Shown: one piece after another, positions 33,459 through 41,228 of the stretch
Layout of the letters: each line of letters begins with the position of its first letter
How positions within the stretch are numbered: the stretch's first letter is position 1
From: an uncultured Alphaproteobacteria bacterium
GTDB lineage: Bacteria > Pseudomonadota > Alphaproteobacteria > Geminicoccales > Geminicoccaceae
Direction of reading: 5' to 3'
Length of the DNA: 41,417 bases
Assembly: GCA_937926445.1 (NCBI GenBank)
Contig: CALBAK010000090.1
Coordinates: 1-41,417, forward strand
The notes under the pieces: model-generated
The model's database searches: none
What the model saw: the letters and a program-made list of their open reading frames with translations, nothing else
What the model was told of the DNA's origin: nothing
Made by a program: the position numbers and the translations under genes

Positions 33459-35804
33459 TTGACAGCCCCCGCCGCAGCCGGCTCCTCGCCTCCGTGCGCC
33501 CCGAGGAGCCCACCGATCGACCGCCCCGCCCCGCTCCGCGACCGGATCTTCGCTCTGGCCGCTCTGGTGGCGGGCTGGCTGCTCTACGCCCGGCCTTGGC
33601 TTTCGGCCGAGGTCACCGTTCCCTGGGACGCCAAATCCCAGTTCTGGCCGCATTTTCGTTTTCTCGCCCGCGCCCTCGCGACCGGCGACAGCCCGTTCTG
33701 GATGCCCGAGCTCTTCGCCGGGCTCGCCCATGTCGCCGACCCGCAATCCTTCCTCTTCCAGCCCTATTTCCTGCTGTGGGCCTTCCTCGTCCCCGAGCCG
33801 AGTTTTCGGACGTTCGACGCCGCGATCCTCGGCCTGCCGCTTCTGGGCGGGGCGGGCGTGCTCGCCTGGTCGCTCGCCCGCGGTCTGCATCCGCTCGCCG
33901 CCCTCCTCGCCGGGCTCTGCTTTCTCTCCGGCGGCTCGGTCGCCTGGCGGCTGCAGCACGTGGGCCAGCTCCACTCGCTCGCGGTGCTGCCCTGGCTCCT
34001 CTTCGCGCTCGACCGCACGCTCGCGCGCGGCGCGTGGAAACCGGGCGTGGTGTCGGGCGTTCTGGCCGCGATGCTGCTCGCAGGGCGCGACCAGGTGGCG
34101 CTCCTGGGCGTCTATCTGGCGGCGGGCTTCGTTCTCTGGCGCTGGTTCGAGGGGCCGAACCGGCTCGCCGCGGTCCGCCGCTCGCTCGGCCCACTCGCCC
34201 TCGCCGCGATCCCGGCCGTGGTGCTCGCGGCCCCGCCGCTCGTCCTCACCGCGCTCGAGGCCGCCCGCTCGAGCCGGCCCTCGATCGATCTCGAGGAAGC
34301 GGGACGCGGCTCGCTCCACCCGGCCCTCCTCCTCACGCTCGCGACCCCGCACCTCTTCGGCTCGGGCGGGCCCATGGCCGACTTCTGGGGACCGCCCTCC
34401 TTCGCCTGGCCGGACACGGGCCTCTTCGTCGCTCAGAACATGGGCGTGCTCTACATGGGCGCCCCGGCCCTTCTCCTGCTCGCCGCAGCCGCGCCCGGGC
34501 TCGCTCGGACCGCGCACGGACCGTTCCTCCTCGTCGCCACGGCCCTCGTGCTGCTCTACGCGCTCGGCTGGTACACGCCGCTCTTCGCTCTCGCCTGGAA
34601 GCTCCTGCCCGGGGCGAGCCTCTACCGAAGGCCGGCCGATGCGACCTTCCTTTTGGCTCTGCTGCTGGCCCTCCTGGTCGGCCGCGGGCTCGACCGATTG
34701 CTGCGCGAGCCCCCGCCCCGGGCGGTGCCGCTGGCTGCAGCCGTGGCACTCGGGGGTCTCGTCGCGGCCGTGCTCCTGGCACTCTCCCGCCACCGGCTCG
34801 AGCAAGCGGGCCCCGCGCTGGTCGAGGCTGCGGTCTGGCTCGCGCTCGCGGGCGGGCTTCTGGTCGTGATCCTGCGGGCGCCCGCCGCCCGGCGGCGGCT
34901 GTTGGCGGGCGGGCTCGTGCTGCTCGCGGGCCTCGATCTCGCCCGCAACAACGGCCCGAACGGGGCGACGGGCCTGCCGGTCTCGGGCGAGGTCGACTGG
35001 TCGGTCCTCGACCCCGCGGCGCCCGAGCCGACGCTCGACCTCTTGGCCCGGCTCGCGAGCGCGCTCCCGGCCGAAGCGGCACGCCGCATCGAGCTCGTGG
35101 GCCTGGGTTATGCTTGGCCCAATGCGCCTTCGGTGCGCGGGCTCGAGCACACGCTCGGGCACAACCCGGTACGCCCTTCCCGCTACGTGGCGGCCGTGGG
35201 GGCGGAGGACACGATCGCCGTGCCCGAGCAGCGCCGCTTCACCCCCGCCTTTCCCTCCTGGCGCTCGCCGCTCGCCGAGCATCTGGGGCTGCGCTGGATC
35301 GCCACGCCTTTGCCGATCGAGCGCCTCGACCCGGGGCTCGCGACCGGCTCCTTCCCGTTGCTGGCCCGCACGCCGACCGCCTTCGTCTACGAGAACCCGC
35401 TCGTCCTGCCGCGCGTCTTGTTCGCGACCGCGTGGGCCCCGCTCGATGCGCGGGCCGTCCTCGAGCAAGGCAGCTGGCCAGCGGCCGACCGGCGAACCAC
35501 CGTTCTGCTCGAAGTCCCGCCGCCCCTCGCACCACCGCCCGAGGCGCGGCCGGGTCGGGTGCGGATCCTCGCCGAAGACAACATCGAGCTCCTCGTCGAG
35601 GTGGAGTCGCCGGACGGCGGCTTCCTCGTGCTCCACGACGCTTGGCATCCGTGGTGGCGAGCCGAGCGGAACGGGGAGCCCGTGCCGATCCTGCGCGCGA
35701 ACCTGCTGTTCCGCGCCGTGCACCTCCCGGCTGGCCGGCACGAGGTCCGTTTCCGCTTCCGCCCGTTCCGGGGCGCGATCGAGGAGCTCTTCGGGACGCG
35801 CTGA
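33459..35804 (+). CDS. YfhO-like polytopic membrane protein
   Basis: The 781-residue protein has about twelve membrane helices in the first 480 residues and a soluble C-terminal region. The first large loop reads VPWDAKSQFWPHFRFLARAL, and later GGSVAWRLQHVGQLHSLAVL and LPGASLYRRPADATFL; the end LVLHDAWHPWWRAERNGEPV with LLFRAVHLPAGRHEVRFRF is typical of YfhO-type proteins. These are GT-C-like and implicated in glycosylating cell-wall polymers or glycolipids. The start is uncertain: the TTG at 33459 has no ribosome site, whereas GAGGAG precedes an ATC near 33516, so the true N-terminus may be about 20 residues shorter. Confidence 0.85.
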   Translation: MTAPAAAGSSPPCAPRSPPIDRPAPLRDRIFALAALVAGWLLYARPWLSAEVTVPWDAKSQFWPHFRFLARALATGDSPFWMPELFAGLAHVADPQSFLFQPYFLLWAFLVPEPSFRTFDAAILGLPLLGGAGVLAWSLARGLHPLAALLAGLCFLSGGSVAWRLQHVGQLHSLAVLPWLLFALDRTLARGAWKPGVVSGVLAAMLLAGRDQVALLGVYLAAGFVLWRWFEGPNRLAAVRRSLGPLALAAIPAVVLAAPPLVLTALEAARSSRPSIDLEEAGRGSLHPALLLTLATPHLFGSGGPMADFWGPPSFAWPDTGLFVAQNMGVLYMGAPALLLLAAAAPGLARTAHGPFLLVATALVLLYALGWYTPLFALAWKLLPGASLYRRPADATFLLALLLALLVGRGLDRLLREPPPRAVPLAAAVALGGLVAAVLLALSRHRLEQAGPALVEAAVWLALAGGLLVVILRAPAARRRLLAGGLVLLAGLDLARNNGPNGATGLPVSGEVDWSVLDPAAPEPTLDLLARLASALPAEAARRIELVGLGYAWPNAPSVRGLEHTLGHNPVRPSRYVAAVGAEDTIAVPEQRRFTPAFPSWRSPLAEHLGLRWIATPLPIERLDPGLATGSFPLLARTPTAFVYENPLVLPRVLFATAWAPLDARAVLEQGSWPAADRRTTVLLEVPPPLAPPPEARPGRVRILAEDNIELLVEVESPDGGFLVLHDAWHPWWRAERNGEPVPILRANLLFRAVHLPAGRHEVRFRFRPFRGAIEELFGTR

Positions 35805-35845
35805 CCGGCTTCTCGGGACAGGCGCCGTGCGCCCGCCTTTGCTCC

Positions 35846-35962
35846 CGTGGCGGGCTCGGCCACGACAGGGGAGTTGGATACCGGAAGGCCGGCTCGGGGG
35901 CCGACCATGACGGCAGGGTCCGCAGCTGGGTGGCAAGCTCCGGGGCCGATCAAGACAGAGAG
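35846..35962. repeat. Three degenerate REP-like palindromic units
   Basis: Between the YfhO-like and carbamoyltransferase genes, three units repeat with a period of about 40 bp: GGCGGGCTCGGCCACGAC (about 35849-35866), GGCCGGCTCGGGGGCCGACC (35887-35906) and a decayed GGCAAGCTCCGGGGCCGATC (about 35932-35951). Each is a short hairpin followed by [AC]GAC or AAGAC and a G-rich tail. The same unit recurs at 37981, 39735 and 41075. Confidence 0.7.
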
Positions 35963-35980
35963 GAGGGGTCGGCCGGCAGG

Positions 35981-37738
35981 TCAGCCGCAGCGGCTCACGA
36001 GGGTGCGGCCCAGCACCAGGAGGTCCATCTCGGTGCGCAGGAAGCAGTCGAGGGCTTCCTCGGGGCGACAGACGATCGGCTCGTTCTCGTTGAAGCTCGT
36101 GTTCAAGAGGATCGGCACGCCCGTCTTGCGCTCGAAGGCGGCGATCAGCTCGTAGTAGCGGCCGTTGGCCTCGCGGGTGACGGTCTGCAGCCGGCCCGAG
36201 CCGTCGACATGAGTGGTGGCCGGCACCTGCGCGCGGCGCTCGGAGCGGACCTGGAAGACCTGCATCATGAACGGAACGTCGTCTTCCTCTTCGAACCAGT
36301 CGGCCACCCGCTCGCGCAGGATCGCCGGGGCGAAGGGCCGGAAGCTCTCGCGCCTTTTGATCTTGAGGTTCAACACCTCCTTCATGTCGGCCCGCCGAGG
36401 GTCGGCCAGGATCGAACGGTTGCCGAGGGCCCGCGGCCCCCACTCCATGCGCCCCTGGAACCAGCCCACGACCGCTCCCTCGGCGATCGCCGCCGCCACC
36501 CGCTCGACCAGATCGCGGTCGTCGGTCGCGGCCTCGATCCGGCAGCCCCGTCCCTCGATCGCCGCCCGGTGGCCCTCTACGAAGCGGGCGAGCGCCTCGT
36601 CGCTCCAGCCCGGCCCCCAGGAGGCGCGGTCCATCACGAAGCCGCGCGGATGGCCGAGAAGCCGGTGCCAGACGAGGAAGGCGGCGCCGATCGCGCCACC
36701 CGCGTCGCCGGCCGCGGCCGGCAGATAGAGTTCGCGGAAGCGGGTGCGGCGATAGATCTTGCCGTTGGCGACCGAGTTCATGGCGCAACCGCCGGCGAGG
36801 CACAGCTTCTCCTGCCCCGTGTCCCGCTGGACGACATCGAGCAGATGGAACAGCGCCCGCTCGTACATCGCCTGGGCCGAGGCCGCGATGTCGGCGTGGC
36901 GTTCGGTCAGCGGCACGTCCTTGGCGCGCGCGGGCCCCAGAAGCTCCTCGAGGGCCGGGGTGAAGATCCTCCCGACCTCGGGGTACCCACCCTGCCAGAC
37001 CATCTCCACACCTTCGGCGTGGTGGCGGAAATAATCGAGACCGAGACTGTAGGAGCCGTCCGGATGGAGCTGGACGATCTTCTCCATCTCGGCCATGCGG
37101 GTGGGGCGGCCGTAGGGCGCGTAGCCCATCACCTTGTACTCGTCGCCATAGGACCAGAATCCGAGATACTGGGTGATCGCCTGGTAGAAGAGGCCGAGCG
37201 AGTGCGGGAAGAAGACCTGCCCCTTCACCTCGATCGCGGTGCCTCGCCCCACTCCCCACATGGCGGAGAGGAAATCGCCGAAGCCGTCGACGGAAACGAG
37301 GGCCGCCTCCTCGAACGGCGAGACGTGGAAGGCGGAGGCCAGGTGCGCGAGGTGGTGCTCGACCGGGTGAAGCCGAGCGCGAATTCGCTCCCGGGGGACC
37401 TCGAGAGCGCGGGCGAGCTCCTCGAGCGGCGATCCGACCTTGGCACTGTTGGCGAGACGATCGCGGATCAGCCCGAGCGAGGGGCGGCGTTTGAAGGCGA
37501 ACAGGGCCTTCTGCAGGAGGTGCGCCTTGGGGTCGCGGTTGATCGCGACGTGCTCGACATCGTCGAGGCCGACCCCGGCCTCGGCCAGGCACCAGCGCAC
37601 CGCTTCCACGGGCAGCCCGGCCCAGTGCTTGATCCGGCGGAAGCGCTCCTCCTCGGCGGCGGCGAGGAGCACGCCGTCCTTGACGATGCAAGCCGAGCTG
37701 TCGGCGTGATAGGCGTTGAGGCCGAGGATCAGGGTCAT
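35981..37738 (-). CDS. NodU/CmcH-type carbamoyltransferase
   Basis: The 585-residue protein opens with TLILGLNAYHADSSACIV and has EEERFRRIKHWAGLP, EHHLAHLASAF, the ATP-site blocks SVDGFGDFLS and CLAGGCAMNSVANGK, and the second-domain blocks GRMEWGPRALGNRSILADPR and LNTSFNENEPIV. Such enzymes form carbamoyl adenylate and transfer the carbamoyl group to a hydroxyl of a sugar or natural product. The ATG at 37738 overlaps the stop of the upstream hypothetical gene (ATGA). The glycan- and methyl-transfer genes nearby suggest surface-polysaccharide decoration, by inference. Confidence 0.94.
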   Translation of the reverse strand: MTLILGLNAYHADSSACIVKDGVLLAAAEEERFRRIKHWAGLPVEAVRWCLAEAGVGLDDVEHVAINRDPKAHLLQKALFAFKRRPSLGLIRDRLANSAKVGSPLEELARALEVPRERIRARLHPVEHHLAHLASAFHVSPFEEAALVSVDGFGDFLSAMWGVGRGTAIEVKGQVFFPHSLGLFYQAITQYLGFWSYGDEYKVMGYAPYGRPTRMAEMEKIVQLHPDGSYSLGLDYFRHHAEGVEMVWQGGYPEVGRIFTPALEELLGPARAKDVPLTERHADIAASAQAMYERALFHLLDVVQRDTGQEKLCLAGGCAMNSVANGKIYRRTRFRELYLPAAAGDAGGAIGAAFLVWHRLLGHPRGFVMDRASWGPGWSDEALARFVEGHRAAIEGRGCRIEAATDDRDLVERVAAAIAEGAVVGWFQGRMEWGPRALGNRSILADPRRADMKEVLNLKIKRRESFRPFAPAILRERVADWFEEEDDVPFMMQVFQVRSERRAQVPATTHVDGSGRLQTVTREANGRYYELIAAFERKTGVPILLNTSFNENEPIVCRPEEALDCFLRTEMDLLVLGRTLVSRCG

Positions 37739-38760
37739 GCGCACTCTCGTTCGGGTCGGTGGTCGCGAGCCAGAAACATGCTCCGGGCGGATGGGGGAAG
37801 CCCTCCGCACTCGGCCCGCTGCGTGCGACCGGCGGCCGGAGGCCCGGCATCTCGGTCGGTCGAGGCCGCGGCGGACACCGGCGTGATTTCCGGCCGCGCG
37901 GCGATCGACAGGGTGGGCTCGGGTTCGTTTCGAAAAATTCCGTGCGGGGCCGGCGACGAGGATGACGAAGGAGAAGAGGCTGGATGGCCGGGTCGGTGCC
38001 CGGCGGTGACGGAGGAACGGGCGACTGGATGGTCGGGTCGGGGCCCGGCCACGACGGGGGAAGCGAGGGCGGCCGGGTCTTCTCCGGCGTCGTGGCCGGC
38101 CGGAGAGCCGGCCATCCGGGGGACGGGCCGGTCGGGAGAAGCCGGACGGCCGGGTCGTCGCCCGGCCGCGACCGCAGGGTCCGGGTCCGGATGGTCGGCT
38201 CGGGAGCCGACCACGGCGACGGCCGAGGGAGGATCGGTGTCACTCGCCGCGGGATGCTCGGGGCCCGGGTCGTACGCCTCGGCAGCGTCGGCGGGGCGCG
38301 TGGCGAGCAGCCTCGTCAGGCGATGCACCTCGCGGCCGAGCTGGGCCTGATGGCGGAGGAGCGTGGCGAGCTCGGGAACGCGGGAGAGCAACCGCGGCAG
38401 GCCGGGATCGGGCCACAGGCGCCCGGGCGGGCAATGCGGCTCGATGGTGGCCAACCGCGCCTCGAGGCGATCGCAGCGGGCGAGCTTCCAGAAGGCGATG
38501 GCGAGACGCTCGACGAGCAGGGCCTCGCTCGGGGACGCCGGCCGATATTCGGCGCGCAGGCCGGCGAGCAGGCGCTCGAACGCCACGGGGTCTTCGCCGG
38601 GCGCCAGGATCGCGGGCGAGCAGAGGCCGTGGCGGAAGGCGTTACGGGCGGAACGCGCTTTCCCTTCGGCCGTGCGCGGGCCGCGCGAACGGGCGCCGTT
38701 GGCACGGGACGCGGCCCGTTGCGCCTCGCTGCGCGGTCGGGGAGTGACGGTGGCGGGCAT
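37735..38760 (-). CDS. Hypothetical protein with SRGPRTAEGKARSARNA motif and repeat-derived insert
   Basis: The 341-residue protein begins with a motif seen in many uncharacterised bacterial proteins: AQRAASRANGARSRGPRTAE followed by GKARSARNAFRHGL (about residues 11-45). An alpha-helical region with LLVERLAIAFWKLARCDRLE follows. From about residue 175 to 255 the sequence is low-complexity and encoded by five palindromic repeat units (37981-38228), giving repeated Pro-Gly-His-Pro and Pro-Ala-Gly-His-Asp patterns. The ATG at 38760 has GGGAG seven bases upstream; the frame continues upstream to 39207 without support. The stop overlaps the carbamoyltransferase start. Function unknown. Confidence 0.75.
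   Translation of the reverse strand: MPATVTPRPRSEAQRAASRANGARSRGPRTAEGKARSARNAFRHGLCSPAILAPGEDPVAFERLLAGLRAEYRPASPSEALLVERLAIAFWKLARCDRLEARLATIEPHCPPGRLWPDPGLPRLLSRVPELATLLRHQAQLGREVHRLTRLLATRPADAAEAYDPGPEHPAASDTDPPSAVAVVGSRADHPDPDPAVAAGRRPGRPASPDRPVPRMAGSPAGHDAGEDPAALASPVVAGPRPDHPVARSSVTAGHRPGHPASSPSSSSSPAPHGIFRNEPEPTLSIAARPEITPVSAAASTDRDAGPPAAGRTQRAECGGLPPSARSMFLARDHRPERECA
37981..38228. repeat. Cluster of five REP-like palindromic units inside a gene
   Basis: Units lie at about 37981-38019, 38026-38067, 38089-38117 (reverse orientation), 38143-38180 and 38187-38228. The best hairpin is 38192-38213, with perfect 10-bp arms TGGTCGGCTC and GAGCCGACCA. The common core is GG[CT]CGG[CG]TCG, a few bases, then the complementary arm and CGAC plus a G/A-rich tail. 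All five are read through by the hypothetical gene on the minus strand. Confidence 0.75.
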
Positions 38761-39025
38761 GATCGGGCTCCCGACGTCGTTCGGGGTCTTCGGTGGGCGA
38801 CGGTGCCCCTTCTTCGTGTCGCTCGATGACGACGGTCTCGCCACTCGCTCGGCGGTCGCGAGCGCACATGCGCCGGCTCGAGCGTCGCGATCTCGGGATG
38901 GCGAACGCGCGTGACACGAGGCTCGATCGGGCCGTCCTTTCGGCGTCTTCCCCGGGTGGTCGGGAGGACGCAGGGTCGGTGGCCAGGCTCGACGACCGAG
39001 GCGCTTTTCCTCGGACCCCGGGCGC

Positions 39026-40489
39026 TCAGAGCCACCAGGGATGATCGCCTCGAAGGCGGGCGAGCCGGTTGGGCCCGAGCGGCTCTCGGGCCCAGACGAC
39101 GGGAGCCGCCGGTGGGGCCTCGTGCGCCGATCCTCGAGGAGGGGTGGCGGGGCGGCTCGAGCCCGAGGCTGCCCCGCGAGTGCGCCGCCGGCGCACCCGG
39201 GTCGCACCGGGCGGGTCGCTCGAGAGGGCCTCGTCGGGCTGGGCGACGGCCTCGGGTGCGGAACCCCGGCGATCGGCGGGAGTGCCGGCGGCGGACGAAG
39301 GCGGGCTCCGCGGCCGGCTGGTCTTGCCGGTCGGGGCGGGATGCGGTGCGCGTGCAGCGCGCTCGGCCGCGCGGGTCGGCGGCTCGCCCTCCCCCCGTGA
39401 CCAGGGCCAGTCCGGCATCGGCTCGCTCGGCCGGGGACCGAGCCCGTCGGGCCAGGCGAGTGCGGGTTCGGGCGGCGCCGGGGCGTGGCTCGCCTCGGCC
39501 GGTGCGGACTCGAGGCGAGGGTCGAGCGTGTCGTCCAAGCGGGCGTGTGGCGGGACCGGCACGCCGAGCTCGCGCGCGTGTCGCTTCCAGGCCTCGGCGG
39601 CCTGCCGGCGGCGCGCGACGCTGTGATAGGCGTCGGCCTCCTCGCCGAGGCGCCGGAGGTAGGCGACCAACGCCGGATCCCGGGCCGGCTCGCCGCCGTC
39701 CGTGGCGGCGGACTGGATTGCCGAGTCTTTTCCTTCGTCGTGGCCGGCCGGAGAGCCGACCACCCGGGGGGCGGGGTGGTCCGGAGAGGCTGGATGGCCG
39801 GGTAGGTGCCCGGCTGCGACGGGGGAAGGTGGCACCGGACGGTCGGATCCGGGCCCGGGGGCGGCTTCGGAAGAGGTGACGTCGGCTCGGGCGAAAGCCG
39901 GGTGGTCGAGGCCGGGGTCGAGCCCGGCCTTCTCGAAATGAGCGAGAACCCGGGCCCGCTCCGCCGGATCGTCGACCCTGCGCAACTCTTCGAGGACCCG
40001 CCAGCGATCGGCCGGCGTCACCCATTCCGCGGTGAGGGAAGCGAGCGGCCGGCGCCCGCAGCCGGGTGGCACCACCCAGGAATCGTAGCCGTACGCGTCC
40101 CACAAGGCCCGGAACTCCGGTCCGGCCGCGGCGAGTTCGGCCTCGAGATCGAACTCCGCGCTCGGCGAGGCGGAAGGGTCGGTGCGGGCGGCGCGGCGGC
40201 CCGACGGCTCGATGCCGCGCCGCAGACGCGCCGCCTCGGCGACCCGGCCCTGGGCGAGGAGCTGCTCGACCGCGGCCTCGAGACGGGCGTTCGGGCCCGC
40301 GGCTGGACCGGCCGGAGACGGTGCCCGGGCGCGGGCGAAGCGAGCCTCGATCCGGGCGAGGCGCGGGTCCTCGAGCCAAGCGGGCTCGAGATCGACCTCG
40401 ACCGCGAGATCCTCATCCGAGAGACCGAGCCGCCGGCAGCGCGCGATCCAAGCCAGGAGCGCGAGGGGTGCGGGATCGTTCCGTTCCAT
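39026..40489 (-). CDS. Hypothetical protein with repeat-derived insert
   Basis: The 487-residue product starts MERNDPAPLALLAWIARCRR and has helical, charged N-terminal and middle regions. At about residues 209-251 it contains a Pro-rich stretch (SPVAAGHLPGHPASPDHPAP, then VVGSPAGHD) encoded by palindromic units at 39735-39861, matching the stretch in the neighbouring 341-residue protein in frame and sequence. The C-terminal ~130 residues are disordered, rich in Arg, Pro and Ala. The ATG at 40489 has only a weak TTAGG upstream. No domain is recognised. It could be cargo or structural, but nothing supports a function. Confidence 0.6.
   Translation of the reverse strand: MERNDPAPLALLAWIARCRRLGLSDEDLAVEVDLEPAWLEDPRLARIEARFARARAPSPAGPAAGPNARLEAAVEQLLAQGRVAEAARLRRGIEPSGRRAARTDPSASPSAEFDLEAELAAAGPEFRALWDAYGYDSWVVPPGCGRRPLASLTAEWVTPADRWRVLEELRRVDDPAERARVLAHFEKAGLDPGLDHPAFARADVTSSEAAPGPGSDRPVPPSPVAAGHLPGHPASPDHPAPRVVGSPAGHDEGKDSAIQSAATDGGEPARDPALVAYLRRLGEEADAYHSVARRRQAAEAWKRHARELGVPVPPHARLDDTLDPRLESAPAEASHAPAPPEPALAWPDGLGPRPSEPMPDWPWSRGEGEPPTRAAERAARAPHPAPTGKTSRPRSPPSSAAGTPADRRGSAPEAVAQPDEALSSDPPGATRVRRRRTRGAASGSSRPATPPRGSAHEAPPAAPVVWAREPLGPNRLARLRGDHPWWL
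39735..39861. repeat. Two or three REP-like units inside a gene
   Basis: A reverse-orientation unit (about 39735-39767, GTGGCCGGCCGGAGAGCCGA) and a forward unit (39790-39829, GGATGGCCGGGTAGGTGCCC) face away from each other; a third degenerate unit (GGTCGGATCCGGGCCC) starts near 39841. The sequences match units at 38026-38117 and 41075-41228. Confidence 0.7.
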
Positions 40490-40675
40490 GAAATATTACC
40501 TAACAGGACCGAGCCGCTCCGGTCAAGCCGGAGCACGAAACGCCCTCCGATATCGCCTTGAATTTGCGCGGAACACGAGAAAATTTCGGCGCGAACGCCA
40601 AGCGATCGCGCTCGACGGGGCGCGTGTGTCGGGATAGGAATAGGACGAAGGTCAGAAGACGAAGGGAGAAGCGAC

Positions 40676-41038
40676 GTGCCGTTCGCCGGCCACCGCATGC
40701 GGTACGTGTTCGAGGGTCAGGGCGAGCTCGGTTTCGGGGTGTGGACCTATGCCACCAACGATCCGCTCGAAGAGATCCTCGAAGAGGGCTATTTCAACGG
40801 CATGCACCGTGATCTGCGGCCGGGCGATCTCGTGTTCGTGGGCTCGACCCGGCAGCCGATCGGCAGCCCCTGGGTAGACCGGACCACGACGATCCGCCGG
40901 GCGCTCCTGATGATCTGCAGAGTGGAGATCGGCCGGCCGATCACGGCACGGCTGGTGCAGGACTTCGGCGGGCCCGAGGATCCGAGCGCGCCGCTCGCCG
41001 GCTCGTCGCCCGCGGCCCGCCCGCGGCGGCGCGGATGA
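40676..41038 (+). CDS. Small hypothetical protein
   Basis: The 120-residue product reads MPFAGHRMRYVFEGQGELGF, then GVWTYATNDPLEEILEEGYF and NGMHRDLRPGDLVFVGSTRQ, a compact domain of about 100 residues with a Gly-Asp turn before a beta strand, and a Pro/Ala/Arg-rich tail. The pattern of a Tyr-Phe-Asn followed by Arg-Pro-Gly-Asp resembles small uncharacterised proteins in alphaproteobacteria, sometimes near phage-like genes. The start is a GTG at 40676 behind GGGAG. It is divergent from the 487-residue hypothetical. Function unknown. Confidence 0.7.
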   Translation: MPFAGHRMRYVFEGQGELGFGVWTYATNDPLEEILEEGYFNGMHRDLRPGDLVFVGSTRQPIGSPWVDRTTTIRRALLMICRVEIGRPITARLVQDFGGPEDPSAPLAGSSPAARPRRRG

Positions 41039-41074
41039 TGGTGGCGAGGCCCGCGGCCCTGCCGGTGGGGCGAG

Positions 41075-41228
41075 CCGGACCGCCGGGTCGGGGCCCGGCC
41101 ACGACGGGGGAAGCGAGGCCCGCGGTGACGCCAGGAGAAGTTCTCGGCCTTCTTCCCTTCCCATGGCCGGGGAGCCGGCGCCGGTCTCTTTCGTGTCACG
41201 GCCGGCCGGAGAGCCGGCCGTCGAGAGG
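41075..41228. repeat. REP-like units flanking a gene end
   Basis: A forward unit at 41075-41118 is nearly identical to the one at 38026-38067 (shared GGTCGGGGCCCGGCCACGAC core and GGGGGAAGCGAGG tail). A reverse unit at about 41188-41228 (GGCCGGCCGGAGAGCCGGCC core) matches that at 38089-38117 and forms the last codons of the FkbM-like gene. A degenerate unit near 41164 lies between them. Confidence 0.7.

Noticed and set aside
33353-38350. Two giant overlapping open frames (about 1,665 codons on plus, 1,628 on minus) spanning the YfhO-like and carbamoyltransferase genes.
   Set aside because: They cross several well-supported genes in other frames, are Arg/Pro/Ala-rich throughout and show no domain. 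They exist only because stop codons are rare at this G+C.
38316-40379. 687-codon minus-strand frame overlapping both repeat-bearing hypothetical genes.
   Set aside because: It runs through the ends of both, is almost entirely Arg/Pro/Gly, and contains no start with a ribosome site.
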